Assembly (NCBI GenBank): GCA_963749035.1
Contig: CAVVKW010000004.1
Location: 930,001-994,000 of the forward strand
DNA length: 64,000 nucleotides
Direction of reading: 5' to 3'
DNA from: CAVVKW01 sp963749035
GTDB taxonomy: Bacteria; Verrucomicrobiota; Verrucomicrobiia; Chthoniobacterales; JAATET01
The translations under genes and the position numbers were made by a program. Below the pieces are notes generated by a model that did not search any database, had not been told where the DNA came from, and saw only the letters and a list, made by a program, of their open reading frames with translations. Shown here one piece after another: positions 17,179 to 25,870 of the stretch. Position 1 is the stretch's first letter. Each line of letters begins with the position of its first letter.

Positions 17179-18735
17179 ATGCCCAAGTCCAAATCCAAGA
17201 AATCCTCCCGCGCATTGGCGACAACCGACCGTCACCCGAACGCCGCCGCCCACCAACTCGCCGCCACTCCCGTCCCGGCCGCGGAGCGCACCCTCAAGCT
17301 CGGCACCTGGGCCTACGCCCCGGCTCCAGAGACGACTCCGGTCAAGATCGACTCGAGCTACCATCTCTTCATCAACGGCGAGTTCACCGCGCCCGCTTCC
17401 GGCCAATCCTTTCCGACCATCAATCCGGCCACGGAGAAAAAACTCGCCGACGTCGCCCTCGCCAACGACGAGGACGTCGACCGCGCCGTTGCCGCCGCCC
17501 GCGCCGCGCAAACGAAGGTCTGGGGAAAAATGCCGGGCCGCGAGCGCGCAAAATACCTCTACCGGATTGCTCGCCTCATCCAGGAAAAGTCTCGCGAGCT
17601 GGCCGTCCTCGAGTCGATGGACGGTGGCAAGACCATCAAGGAAAGCCGCGACGTCGACCTTCCCCTCGTGGCCGCTCACTTTTTCTACTACGCCGGCTGG
17701 GCGGACAAACTCGACTACGCCTTCCCCGGCCGCACCGCCTCTCCACTCGGCGTCGCGGGGCAAGTGATCCCGTGGAATTTCCCGCTCCTCATGGCCGCGT
17801 GGAAACTCGCACCCGCCCTCGCCACCGGAAACACCTGCGTTCTCAAACCCGCGGAGACCACTTCGCTCACCGCCCTCCACCTCGCCCGAATCCTGCAGGA
17901 AGCCGAACTCCCCGACGGCGTCGTCAACATCGTCACCGGAGCCGGCGAGACTGGAAGCGCCGTCGTCAATCACCCCGACGTCAACAAGGTCGCCTTCACT
18001 GGCAGCACCGACGTCGGCAAAAAAATTGCCGCCTACCTTGCCGGCACCGGCCGGAAGCTCACCCTCGAGCTCGGCGGCAAAGCCGCCAACATCGTCTTCG
18101 CCGACGCACCCATCGAGCAGGCCATCGAAGGCATCATCGGCGGCATCTACTTCAACCAGGGCCACGTCTGCTGCGCCGGTTCCCGCCTCCTCGTTCAGGA
18201 GTCGATTCACGACGAAGTCATCCGCCGCCTCCGCGATCGGATCAGCACGCTCCGAGTCGGCGACCCGCTCGATAAAAACACCGACATCGGAGCCATCAAT
18301 TCCAAGTCCCAGCTCGAGAAAATCCAGGAGCTCGTCGAGTCAGGCGTCGCCGAAGGTGCCGACCTCGTGCAGCCGAAGTGCTCACTTCCGAAGAAGGGAT
18401 ATTTTTTCCCGCCAAGCTTCTTCACCGGTGTCACCGGCGCCCATCGGATAGCCCGCGAAGAAATTTTCGGCCCCGTTCTCAGCGTGATGACCTTCCGCAC
18501 ACCGGAGGAAGCGCTCGAACGCGCCAACACGACACCCTACGGACTCAGCGCTGGCGTCTGGACCGACAAGGGCTCGAAAATCTTCAAGATCGCGACCAGA
18601 CTTCGCGCCGGCATCGTCTGGGCGAATACCTTCAACAAGTTCGATCCGACCAGTCCTTTCGGCGGCTACAAGGAGAGCGGCTTCGGTCGAGAGGGCGGCC
18701 TCCACGGCCTGGCACCCTACGTCAAACTTCGATAA
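17179..18735 (+). CDS. Aldehyde dehydrogenase (deoC-linked type)
   Basis: A 518-residue NAD(P)-dependent dehydrogenase with PWNFPLLMAAWKLAPALATG, FTGSTDVGKKIA, LELGGKAAN near residue 295, the catalytic Cys in GHVCCAGSR near 330 and EEIFGPVLSVMTF. About 50 extra N-terminal residues, Lys/Ala-rich, precede the usual start of the fold. It lies 62 bases after deoC, and oxidation of the acetaldehyde made by DeoC to acetate is the likely role. ATG at 17179 is chosen since the frame farther upstream overlaps deoC. Confidence 0.93.
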   Translation: MPKSKSKKSSRALATTDRHPNAAAHQLAATPVPAAERTLKLGTWAYAPAPETTPVKIDSSYHLFINGEFTAPASGQSFPTINPATEKKLADVALANDEDVDRAVAAARAAQTKVWGKMPGRERAKYLYRIARLIQEKSRELAVLESMDGGKTIKESRDVDLPLVAAHFFYYAGWADKLDYAFPGRTASPLGVAGQVIPWNFPLLMAAWKLAPALATGNTCVLKPAETTSLTALHLARILQEAELPDGVVNIVTGAGETGSAVVNHPDVNKVAFTGSTDVGKKIAAYLAGTGRKLTLELGGKAANIVFADAPIEQAIEGIIGGIYFNQGHVCCAGSRLLVQESIHDEVIRRLRDRISTLRVGDPLDKNTDIGAINSKSQLEKIQELVESGVAEGADLVQPKCSLPKKGYFFPPSFFTGVTGAHRIAREEIFGPVLSVMTFRTPEEALERANTTPYGLSAGVWTDKGSKIFKIATRLRAGIVWANTFNKFDPTSPFGGYKESGFGREGGLHGLAPYVKLR

Positions 18736-18825
18736 GCAAACTCGACCCGGATCCGATTCACCCAGACCCCGACAGACCACCGACGAGCTCAGCAAGCCGG
18801 CCGCCCGTAAACCCGGCCCAGCCGA

Positions 18826-20472
18826 CTAAACCCGTTTCGTTTTCCCGATAACGAGGTCCGCGTAACTTGCCATCATCTCGGCGTCGAGAGGCGAGCAGCG
18901 GAAGGCCACAAACCCATCCGGACGCACCACGTAAGCCGCCGGGAGTTCCACGCCGTAGCGAAGATGGGCCTCGGAACTATCGTCCAGCATCCACTCCGAC
19001 TCTTTCGCCCCCTTCGGAAGTCTCGACCCGCGCCAGACGCGGACGAATTTTTCGGCGTCCCCGGCAATCTCCCGAAACCGAACCTCGAAAGCTTCCACCG
19101 CCTCCCGATCCTCCGTCCGCGCTTTCCGACCGGAAAACAACAGAATCGCGTGCCCGTCTCCCGCCATTTCATCCAGAAGCGAGATCTTTGCCTCGCGCCG
19201 CGGACAATGGACGTCCGCAGAACGCACCCGCATCCCCGGACCAAAACCCTTCGACCGCCAATCCTCGTGCCAGGCCTCGTCGTTCCCGATCACCGGACTT
19301 TCCGCGTACACCGTTCCAAGACCGGATAGCTCATCCGCGAAGTCCGCCTTGAACCCCTCGGTCTGCGCCATGATTCGGAAACCCGTATTTCGCGCCATTT
19401 GGGCCAGCGGATTCTTCACCAAACTCATCTTCGCTTGCAGTGCCGCGGCCCTCAGGACTTCTTCCGCCACTGCCGAACGCTCAGTCCCGTAGCTCTCGAG
19501 CAGCGCATTCTCATCGCCCCGCCCCGCCTTGAGAACACCGAGCTTCCAACCGAGGTTGAACGCATCCTGAATGCCCGTGTTCATTCCCTGGCCACCGGCC
19601 GGACTGTGAACGTGCGCCGCGTCACCCAAAAGCATCACCCGCCCCCGTCGAAACTCCGTCGCCTGGCGCTCGCTCACGCGGAACGCCGCCAACCACTCCG
19701 GATTCGAAGATTTCCAAGTCTTGTGTCCGTGGTCGGCGAAAATCGCGTTCACTTCCTCCAAGGTCGGCGGCTCCCCTCCCCGGTCGTCGTCGCGCCGGTT
19801 TGCCACGATCCGCCACAACCCAGGCTGCACCGGAAACATCGCGAGCACGCCCTTTCGTGACCAATCGACGTGGATCGTTTCTTCGTCCAGTTCCTGATCG
19901 ATCTCCACGTCCGCCAGCGCGAAAGTCTCTTCCACGGCTTCTCCCAAAAAATCGATTCCCGCCACGTGACGGACCGTGCTGTGCGCCCCATCGGCCCCAG
20001 CCAGCCACCGCGTGCGAACGGTCTCGACCGCTCCGTCTTTCGACAAAACGTGACTCACGACGACGTCGTCCACCTCCTCGAATGACACCAACTCCACGCC
20101 CCACTCCACGTCGCCACCGAGCTCTTGCAGCCGCTCCAGAAAAATCCGCTCAGTCTCAAACTGCGGCAGCAGCATCGGCAGCGGGTAACGGGATTCCACT
20201 TCGTGTGCGACGTCGATCTCCGCCAAAACTGCCTTCTCCGCCGAGATCTTGATCTGCCTGACCTCATACGCCGTCGCAATCACTTGGCCCGCACAACCCA
20301 TCGACTCCATCGCCTCCAGGGCCGAACTCCACAGAGTCAATGCCCGCGATTCCTCCGCCGGTCCCGCCCGCTTGTCGATCACCTTCGCTTGAACCCCGTA
20401 TCGCGCACACTGAACCGCCAACGCGAGCCCGACCGGCCCAGCCCCCACTATCAAAACATCTGCATCTGCCAC
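18826..20472 (-). CDS. FAD-dependent aromatic-type monooxygenase
   Basis: A 548-residue flavoprotein. GAGPVG at 10-15 binds the FAD adenosine; GADGAHSTVRH near 159-169 and LLGDAAHVHSPAGGQGMNTG near 283-302 are the DG and GD motifs of class A hydroxylases. The last 170 residues look like the thioredoxin-like C-terminal domain of the PheA/TfdB and tetracycline-hydroxylase group, ending with YVVRPDGFVAFRC. Such enzymes hydroxylate aromatic substrates using NAD(P)H and O2. The substrate is unknown and no pathway genes adjoin. Confidence 0.9.
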   Translation of the reverse strand: MADADVLIVGAGPVGLALAVQCARYGVQAKVIDKRAGPAEESRALTLWSSALEAMESMGCAGQVIATAYEVRQIKISAEKAVLAEIDVAHEVESRYPLPMLLPQFETERIFLERLQELGGDVEWGVELVSFEEVDDVVVSHVLSKDGAVETVRTRWLAGADGAHSTVRHVAGIDFLGEAVEETFALADVEIDQELDEETIHVDWSRKGVLAMFPVQPGLWRIVANRRDDDRGGEPPTLEEVNAIFADHGHKTWKSSNPEWLAAFRVSERQATEFRRGRVMLLGDAAHVHSPAGGQGMNTGIQDAFNLGWKLGVLKAGRGDENALLESYGTERSAVAEEVLRAAALQAKMSLVKNPLAQMARNTGFRIMAQTEGFKADFADELSGLGTVYAESPVIGNDEAWHEDWRSKGFGPGMRVRSADVHCPRREAKISLLDEMAGDGHAILLFSGRKARTEDREAVEAFEVRFREIAGDAEKFVRVWRGSRLPKGAKESEWMLDDSSEAHLRYGVELPAAYVVRPDGFVAFRCSPLDAEMMASYADLVIGKTKRV

Positions 20473-20532
20473 CGGCTAAATACAAACGGATTTCGACTTG
20501 CTGGAAATCCTAAAAAAGGGCGCGCTCCCGCT

Positions 20533-20978
20533 TCAGCGACCCAAGGCCGCCCTCAATCGATCCACGTCCTCATCGAGCAACCCCGCCGCCCGCATCTCGA
20601 CCCGGGTCACCAATGCCGCCACCGTGTCGCTCATCTGTCCGATAGCGACCCGGCGCAATAGCGGCGCCGCCACCGACGATGGCTCGACAAAATTTCGGTA
20701 TCGCAGAATCGACCCATCGCCCGCCGGCTCCACGGCACGTATTTTGCCGCGTTGTCGTAATCGAAGAATACCGCCATCGCCTCGTCCGCCGAGGCGTTCG
20801 CCCGTTGACAAACCGTCACCCGGGGCCACGGCTTGCCCTCCACCTCCTTTGTCAGCACCACCTGCTCCCCCGCTCGCACCCTTTTGGCATCCGCCGCACT
20901 CAAATCGTCCATGACGCCGCGCACCGACAACGTCATCACCCCCGCTAGGCACACCGGAAAAATCCGGAACAACGTCAA
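20533..20978 (-). pseudogene. START/polyketide-cyclase-like secreted protein, internally deleted
   Basis: Two frames join to make one decayed gene. The upstream frame reads a possible signal peptide from TTG at 20978, then GEQVVLTKEVEGKPWPRVTV and AVFFDYDNAAKYVP. After about 20738 the match continues in another frame with VEPAGDGSILRYRNFVEPSS and AIGQMSDTVAALVTRVEMR, the end of the same kind of SRPBCC protein. The middle, roughly 70-80 residues in relatives as I remember them, is missing. The deletion also shifts the frame, so no full product can be made. Confidence 0.7.
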
Positions 20979-21066
20979 CTTGCACCAGCTACGCCGCGAC
21001 CACGCAGTTGCAACGGAGTTTTTCCGCTCCACATTTTCTCCATTTGCGGCAACGTTCCGCAGTTCC

Positions 21067-21564
21067 ATGACACTCACCGACGAACAAACCACCGCCGTCA
21101 CCCGCTGGGTCGAGGCCGGCGACTCTCTTTCCGACATCCAGAAAAAGCTGCGGGAGGAACTTTCCGTGAACTGCACTTACATGGAGACCCGCTTTCTCGT
21201 CGATGATCTCCGCCTCACCCTGAAATCCGATCCCGATCCCGAGCCGGAACCGACCCCGGAACCCACCGAAGCGCAGCCCTCCACAGCCACCGACCTGCCG
21301 CCCGAAGCACTCCCCGTCGACGAGATTGCCCCCCCGACCGGTGCTTCCGGAAACGTTCGAGTCACCCTCGACCAGATCGCTCGTCCCGACGCCATCATTA
21401 GCGGCAAAGTCACCTTCTCCGACGGGGAAGCCGCCGGCTGGTATCTCGATCAGATGGGCCGCCTCGGCCTCGACGCCGACACGCCTGGCTACCGGCCGTC
21501 GGAAACGGACGTCATCGCTTTCCAGAACGAACTCCAATCTCTCGCCCGCACGCAGGGGTTCTGA
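21067..21564 (+). CDS. Unknown soluble protein
   Basis: A 165-residue acidic protein. Residues 1-50 form a helical segment (LTDEQTTAVTRWVEAGDSLS, then DIQKKLREELSV) that looks like a small DNA- or protein-binding helical bundle. A Pro/Glu linker near 55-85 (DPDPEPEPTPEPTE) leads to a C-terminal segment with VRVTLDQIARPDAIISGKVT and GRLGLDADTPGYRPSE. I do not recognise it beyond a memory of similar Verrucomicrobial hypotheticals. It is divergent from the decayed START-like gene and 29 bases before thiS. Confidence 0.75.
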   Translation: MTLTDEQTTAVTRWVEAGDSLSDIQKKLREELSVNCTYMETRFLVDDLRLTLKSDPDPEPEPTPEPTEAQPSTATDLPPEALPVDEIAPPTGASGNVRVTLDQIARPDAIISGKVTFSDGEAAGWYLDQMGRLGLDADTPGYRPSETDVIAFQNELQSLARTQGF

Positions 21565-21593
21565 ACTTTTGATCTTCGATTGATGGTGACGCC

Positions 21594-21791
21594 GTGACCC
21601 TCCTTCTCAACGGCGAGGATCATGCCACCAGCGCCCACACCATCGCCGACCTGATCGCCGAGCTCTCGCTCCCCGCCGAAACTCTACTCATCGAACACAA
21701 CAGCCGGGCCCTTCTTCGCTCCGACTGGCCGACTACATCCCTCGCCGACAGCGACCGCATCGAATTCCTCCAGGTTGCCGCCGGCGGCTAA
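21594..21791 (+). CDS. thiS: Sulfur carrier protein ThiS
   Basis: A 65-residue ubiquitin-fold protein starting at GTG and ending in GG, the tail that is adenylated and thiocarboxylated. LNGEDHATSAHTIADLIAEL near 4-23 and DRIEFLQVAAGG at the end are typical. It carries sulfur for the thiazole ring of thiamine. No thiG, thiF or other thi gene is nearby, so it is an orphan within the window; MoaD is less likely at this length and ending. Confidence 0.88.
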   Translation: MTLLLNGEDHATSAHTIADLIAELSLPAETLLIEHNSRALLRSDWPTTSLADSDRIEFLQVAAGG

Positions 21792-21804
21792 AATTCGAAA
21801 TTCG
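21791..21804. repeat. AAATTCG heptamer pair before ffh
   Basis: Two perfect AAATTCG units directly after the thiS stop and eleven bases before the ffh ATG. Similar period-7 arrays occur before rpsP and other genes of the window. Confidence 0.6.
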
Positions 21805-21814
21805 AACCTCAAAA

Positions 21815-23158
21815 ATGTTCAACCGCCTCTCCGACAAACTCCAGGACGTCTTCAAAGACCTGCGCGGCCAGGGCGCGATCTCTGAGCAGAACATCACCGA
21901 CGCGCTCCGCGAAGTCCGGCTCGCCCTCCTCGACGCCGACGTCCACTTTCAAGTCGCCAAGGACTTCATCGCCCGAGTCAAGGTCAAGGCCCTCGGAGAA
22001 GACGTCACCCGTAGCGTTACGCCCGGGCAACAGATCATCAAAATTTTCCAGGACGAACTCATCGCCCTGCTCGGCGGCGACTCGGAACCGCTCAACCTAA
22101 ACAAACCCGCCCGCATCCTCGTCGTCGGCCTCAACGGTGCCGGCAAAACCACTTCGTCCGCCAAACTCGCCCGCTGGCTGAAGTCTCAGGGCCACAAACC
22201 CAACCTCATCGCCTGCGATCTCGTCCGCCCCGCCGCCATCGACCAACTCGCCACGCTCGCCGGTCAGGTCGACGTCCCCGTTTTCACTCCGGACCCCAAC
22301 GAAAAAGACGTCGTCGCCGTCTCGAAACGCGCCCTGAAGTGGGCCGACGAAAATGGGGGTGACGTCCAGATTTTCGACACCGCCGGCCGCCAGGAAATCG
22401 ACGAACCCCTCATCGCCGAAATCAAAGCGCTCAAGGAATTTCTCGATCCGCAGGAAGTCCTCCTCGTCTGCGACGCCGCCACCGGCCAGCAAGCCGTCTC
22501 CGTCGCCGAACACTTTCACGGCGCGCTCGGTCTCACCGGCATCATTCTCACCAAACTCGACGGCGACGCCCGCGGTGGCGCCGCGCTCTCGCTCCGCGAA
22601 GTCACCAAACGCCCGATCAAGTTCGCCGGCCTCGGCGAGAAGCTCGATCAATTCGAACCCTTTCACCCCGACCGCCTCGCCAGCCGCATTCTCGGCATGG
22701 GCGACGTCGTCTCGCTCGTCGAGAAGGCTGCCAGCGCCATCACCGAGGAAGACGCCGCCCGCCTCGAGCGGAAGATGCGGACCGCCTCCTTCGACCTCGA
22801 GGATTTCCTCCAGCAATTCAAGATGCTCAAACGCATGGGACCCCTGGAAAATCTCCTTGGCATGATCCCCGGCATGAGTAATCTCAAGGATTCCTCGATT
22901 GACGAGGGCCAAATGAAACGGGTGGAGGCGATCATTCTCTCCATGACTCCCAAGGAACGCGCCAAGCCTGATATCCTCAACGCTCGCCGCCGACAACGGG
23001 TCGCCCGTGGCAGCGGCACCACCGTCACCGAGGTCAACACCCTCCTCCAACGCTTCGGCCAGATGAGGAAGATGATGAAAAAAATGAGCGGCAGCGGCAT
23101 GAAAAAGATGCTCGCCCAAGCTCAAAAATCCGGCGGCCTCCCTGGCCTGCCTCGCTAA
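21815..23158 (+). CDS. ffh: Signal recognition particle protein Ffh
   Basis: A 447-residue SRP GTPase. The N domain is followed by the G domain with GLNGAGKTTSSAKLA near residues 107-121, DTAGRQEID near 188-196 and TKLDGDARGG near 247-256. The Met-rich M domain follows, with GPLENLLGMIPGMSN and RRRQRVARGSGTTVTEVN and the end RKMMKKMSGSGMKKM. It binds signal sequences on ribosomes with 4.5S RNA and delivers them to FtsY. It leads the ffh-rpsP-khpA operon. Confidence 0.98.
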   Translation: MFNRLSDKLQDVFKDLRGQGAISEQNITDALREVRLALLDADVHFQVAKDFIARVKVKALGEDVTRSVTPGQQIIKIFQDELIALLGGDSEPLNLNKPARILVVGLNGAGKTTSSAKLARWLKSQGHKPNLIACDLVRPAAIDQLATLAGQVDVPVFTPDPNEKDVVAVSKRALKWADENGGDVQIFDTAGRQEIDEPLIAEIKALKEFLDPQEVLLVCDAATGQQAVSVAEHFHGALGLTGIILTKLDGDARGGAALSLREVTKRPIKFAGLGEKLDQFEPFHPDRLASRILGMGDVVSLVEKAASAITEEDAARLERKMRTASFDLEDFLQQFKMLKRMGPLENLLGMIPGMSNLKDSSIDEGQMKRVEAIILSMTPKERAKPDILNARRRQRVARGSGTTVTEVNTLLQRFGQMRKMMKKMSGSGMKKMLAQAQKSGGLPGLPR

Positions 23159-23166
23159 AAGCTCTC

Positions 23167-23194
23167 AACTCCGAACTCACAACTCCAAACTCAC
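23167..23194. repeat. AACTCNN heptamer array before rpsP
   Basis: Four period-7 units (AACTCCG, AACTCAC, AACTCCA, AACTCAC) fill most of the space between ffh and the rpsP ATG and leave no good Shine-Dalgarno sequence. The core AACTC matches the AACTCTC array at 45374 inside a coding region. Confidence 0.75.
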
Positions 23195-23198
23195 CATC

Positions 23199-23453
23199 AT
23201 GGTAGTCATCCGACTTAAGCGCGAAGGCGCTCGCAATCACCCCTTCTACAAAATCGTCGTCGCCGACCAACGCAAGCCCCGTGACGGACGCTTCATCGAA
23301 ATCATCGGCACCTACGATCCCAAGACGGAAGGCGACAATTACAAGATCGCTCTCGACCGTGCCGATTATTGGACCAGCGTGGGTGCCCGTCCCTCGCAGA
23401 CGGTCAGCAACATCATCAGCAAAGCCCGCAAGCAGGAAGAAGTCGCCGCCTAA
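23199..23453 (+). CDS. rpsP: Small ribosomal subunit protein bS16
   Basis: An 84-residue bS16 beginning MVVIRLKREGARNHPFYKIV, with the conserved DQRKPRDGRFIEIIGTYDP at about 27-45. It binds 16S rRNA and helps 30S assembly. The order ffh-rpsP-khpA is conserved in many bacteria; the usual followers rimM, trmD and rplS are absent here. Confidence 0.98.
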   Translation: MVVIRLKREGARNHPFYKIVVADQRKPRDGRFIEIIGTYDPKTEGDNYKIALDRADYWTSVGARPSQTVSNIISKARKQEEVAA

Positions 23454-23523
23454 GGCTTCGGTGACCTCGCTGTCTGGCGTTCACAGGACCCAGATCCCGC
23501 TCCCGTCCACGCCGACGTCCCCG

Positions 23524-23757
23524 ATGGAAGAATTCCTGAAATACGTCCTCGCTCAGCTCGTGGAGTATCCGGCGGACGTCGTCATCACCAAGCAGGAGGA
23601 GGAAGGCAAGGTCACCTTCTTCCTTGCCATGCGCCAGACCGACATCCGCACCGTGGTCGGTAAAGGCGGTCACACCATCCAGGCACTGCGGACGCTCCTC
23701 CGCACCTCCGGCCAAAAAAACGGCCTCCGGGTCGGTCTTGAAATTCTCGAAGAATGA
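23524..23757 (+). CDS. khpA: KH-domain RNA-binding protein KhpA
   Basis: A 77-residue single KH domain protein with VGKGGHTIQALRTLLR near residues 44-59, where GKGG is the KH GxxG loop. KhpA proteins bind RNA broadly and influence cell shape and translation, often with KhpB/Jag. ATG at 23524 gives the family's usual length; a GTG at 23461 would add 21 unlike residues. Its stop overlaps the next start (ATGA). Confidence 0.93.
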   Translation: MEEFLKYVLAQLVEYPADVVITKQEEEGKVTFFLAMRQTDIRTVVGKGGHTIQALRTLLRTSGQKNGLRVGLEILEE

Positions 23758-23942
23758 AAATCGCCCGTCAAATCCTCACGCTCGCCGGCCTCTTCACCGT
23801 CCTTATCGGCACTCCCGCCTGCGAAATGCAGCGCGCGGACGTCATCGTCAAGGGCTACGGCGACAAACACGACGACGACCACCACGACGACGCGCACGCC
23901 GCCCCCGTCCGTGAGGCACCGCCCACCTACTTCAAGGAATAG
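23754..23942 (+). CDS. Small His/Asp-rich lipoprotein
   Basis: A 62-residue protein with a signal peptide and lipobox-like GTPAC at about 19-23. The mature part contains GDKHDDDHHDDAHAAP, a string of His and Asp likely to bind divalent metal. It is coupled by ATGA to khpA, an odd partner; perhaps it only shares the transcript. I do not recognise a family. Confidence 0.65.
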   Translation: MKIARQILTLAGLFTVLIGTPACEMQRADVIVKGYGDKHDDDHHDDAHAAPVREAPPTYFKE

Positions 23943-23988
23943 GAACCCAAGCTCCCGCCAAAGGGCGTCCCTCTCAGAACTCCTCACG

Positions 23989-24057
23989 TCTGCGCCTCCG
24001 CGCCTCTGCGTGAGACCTCGTATTCCGAACTCTTCGCGCCTTCGCGCCTTCGCGTGA
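23989..24057 (+). repeat. Dispersed period-8 repeat, copy 3
   Basis: The fullest copy: TCTGCGCC-TCCGCGCC-TCTGCGTG-A (23989-24013), an 18-base spacer, then three CTTCGCGC/T octamers and GA (24032-24057). It separates the ffh operon from the convergent regulator gene. Confidence 0.88.
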
Positions 24058-24082
24058 GAATCCAAAGATCTCAGCGAACCGT

Positions 24083-24712
24083 TCAGCCGATCACGAACCG
24101 GCACTCATAGAGTGCCCCCGCCGTCCGCGTCTCCCGCTTGACCGGCACCCCGATCACCTTTTCCACGAGATCGCGCTCCAATTTCGCGGTCTCCGGATAT
24201 TGTTCCAACAGACTCGCAATCGGACTGTGCCGCTCGACAATCACCAACTGCCGCTCGGTGCTTTCCAGCGTCGCCATGCAGCCCTCGCGCTCCCGCACGC
24301 GCGCGAACCACTTCGCCCGCGTCGCCACGTCCTCCCCCTTCACCTTCTCGAAATAACCCTCGGTCTTCCGCCGGAAATAAATCATGAGGATCTTCCCCGA
24401 CGCCGTCGGACCAAAGAGCTGCTTCGCCGTTGCCAGAAAATCAATCGCCATCGCGTTCGATTCCGTGGGAAACAATTCTTCCGCCTTCCGCGTCAGCCGA
24501 TAAACCATTTCCGGTCGCCCCACCGGCTTCGGGTTCCGCCACGTATCCACGTAGCCATCCTTCGCCAGATCCTGGCAATGCTGCTTGATCCCCATGTAGC
24601 TCATCCCGAGCCGCGCCGCCAATTCCTTCACCGGCAGCCCCTGCGACCGCTTCAATTCATGAACGATCGCCACCCGCTGACTCCGCCCAATTTCAACCAA
24701 CAACCGATTCAC
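24083..24712 (-). CDS. SufR-like winged-helix regulator lacking cluster cysteines
   Basis: About 209 residues. Residues 10-75 form a winged helix (VKELAARLGMSYMGIKQHCQ as recognition region, then GRPEMVYRLT). The rest matches the SufR/COG2345 group, whose members bind an Fe-S cluster through Cys in the pattern NCP, then C about 13 residues on, then C near the end. Here the first reads HSP (162-164) and the second position is Ala (176); only C204 remains, plus C145. It may sense something other than an Fe-S cluster. GTG at 24712 begins with the conserved part; TTG at 24808 would add an Arg-rich extension. Confidence 0.75.
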   Translation of the reverse strand: MNRLLVEIGRSQRVAIVHELKRSQGLPVKELAARLGMSYMGIKQHCQDLAKDGYVDTWRNPKPVGRPEMVYRLTRKAEELFPTESNAMAIDFLATAKQLFGPTASGKILMIYFRRKTEGYFEKVKGEDVATRAKWFARVREREGCMATLESTERQLVIVERHSPIASLLEQYPETAKLERDLVEKVIGVPVKRETRTAGALYECRFVIG

Positions 24713-24901
24713 GACTCCCGCGAAATCTACCAGCCCCCCCCGCCCAGGTCGACCCCGCACCCGCTCGGACCAGCAGGTCGTCGACATCGACTCGTCACGA
24801 ACCAGCAATCATCCACCCGATCCGTCCCGCCCACATCCGTCGGCGCCGCAGACTGACCCCATTTGACCGACCCCGTAAACTCCGCCACACCGCTCACCCC
24901 G

Positions 24902-25789
24902 ATGTTCCGACGCTCTTTTCTACTCATCGCACTTCTGGCTTTCGCCGCTCCACTTCGAGCGGCAACTCCCGCGACGGACGAAGGAACCAAAGATCCAACG
25001 ACCGGCCTCACCGCCATCCCCGGCTGCACCTTGAAGATCACCGATTGGTCCGACGGTGATAGCTTTCCGATCGTCACCCCCGCCGGTCAGGAAATCACGA
25101 TCCGCCTCTACGGAGCCGACTGCTTCGAGTGGCACGTCACCGACGAAAGCGACGCTCGGCGCCTCCGCAGTCAGCGCCGTTACTTCGGCATTCAGGACAT
25201 CCAGTCCGCCAAAGACCTCGGCGAAAAGGGTGCTCTCTTCATCCGCGACCTCCTCGAGAAGCCATTCACCGTTCACACCGCTTGGGCCGACGGACGCGGA
25301 AGCACCCGGTTTAAACGCTATTACTCCTTCGTCACGACCAGCACCGGTGACGATCTTGCCACCCTCCTCGTCCGCAACGGACTCGCTCGCGCGTTCGGCG
25401 TTGGCCGCCAAGCATCGACTGGCATCTCCAAGGTAGAATACGAATCCCGCCTCGACGACCTCGAACTCACCGCCGCCCGCAGTGGTGCCGGTGCCTGGGC
25501 TCTCACCGACTGGGATCGGCTTCCGGAAGAACGCGAGCTGGAACGCGCCGAAGACGCCGAACTCGCTCTGGCTCTCGGCAACCGTCCACTCGCTCCCGAC
25601 GAGCGCGTCGACGTCAACACCGCCTCACGCGACGAGCTGATGGGTCTCCCCGGCATCGGCGAAGCCATGGCCTTCCGCATCATCGAAAGCCGACCCTACA
25701 AGACGACCGAAGACCTTCAACGCGTCAGCGGGATCGGCCCCACCACGCTCGCCGAAGTCAGCCCCTTCGTGTCGACGGAGCTCCGTTGA
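24902..25789 (+). CDS. Secreted nuclease-like protein with C-terminal HhH domain
   Basis: About 295 residues with a signal peptide (RRSFLLIALLAFAAPLRAA at 3-21). The central part matches a thermonuclease (SNase) fold: DWSDGDSFPIV, then ITIRLYGADCFEW, then LGEKGALFIRDLL, with DDLATLLVRNGLARAFG near 160. The Arg and Glu catalytic residues are only partly recognisable. The last 65 residues are a ComEA-like helix-hairpin-helix: VDVNTASRDELMGLPGIGEA and RVSGIGPTTLAEV. It could bind or degrade extracellular DNA. ATG at 24902 starts the signal peptide. Confidence 0.82.
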   Translation: MFRRSFLLIALLAFAAPLRAATPATDEGTKDPTTGLTAIPGCTLKITDWSDGDSFPIVTPAGQEITIRLYGADCFEWHVTDESDARRLRSQRRYFGIQDIQSAKDLGEKGALFIRDLLEKPFTVHTAWADGRGSTRFKRYYSFVTTSTGDDLATLLVRNGLARAFGVGRQASTGISKVEYESRLDDLELTAARSGAGAWALTDWDRLPEERELERAEDAELALALGNRPLAPDERVDVNTASRDELMGLPGIGEAMAFRIIESRPYKTTEDLQRVSGIGPTTLAEVSPFVSTELR

Positions 25790-25870
25790 TCGAACCCGCA
25801 ACGAAGCCCAGAATCGTAATTCGATCCTCGCACCTCCACGCGAACGCCGTTCTCCCGGAAAGTCAGTGCT

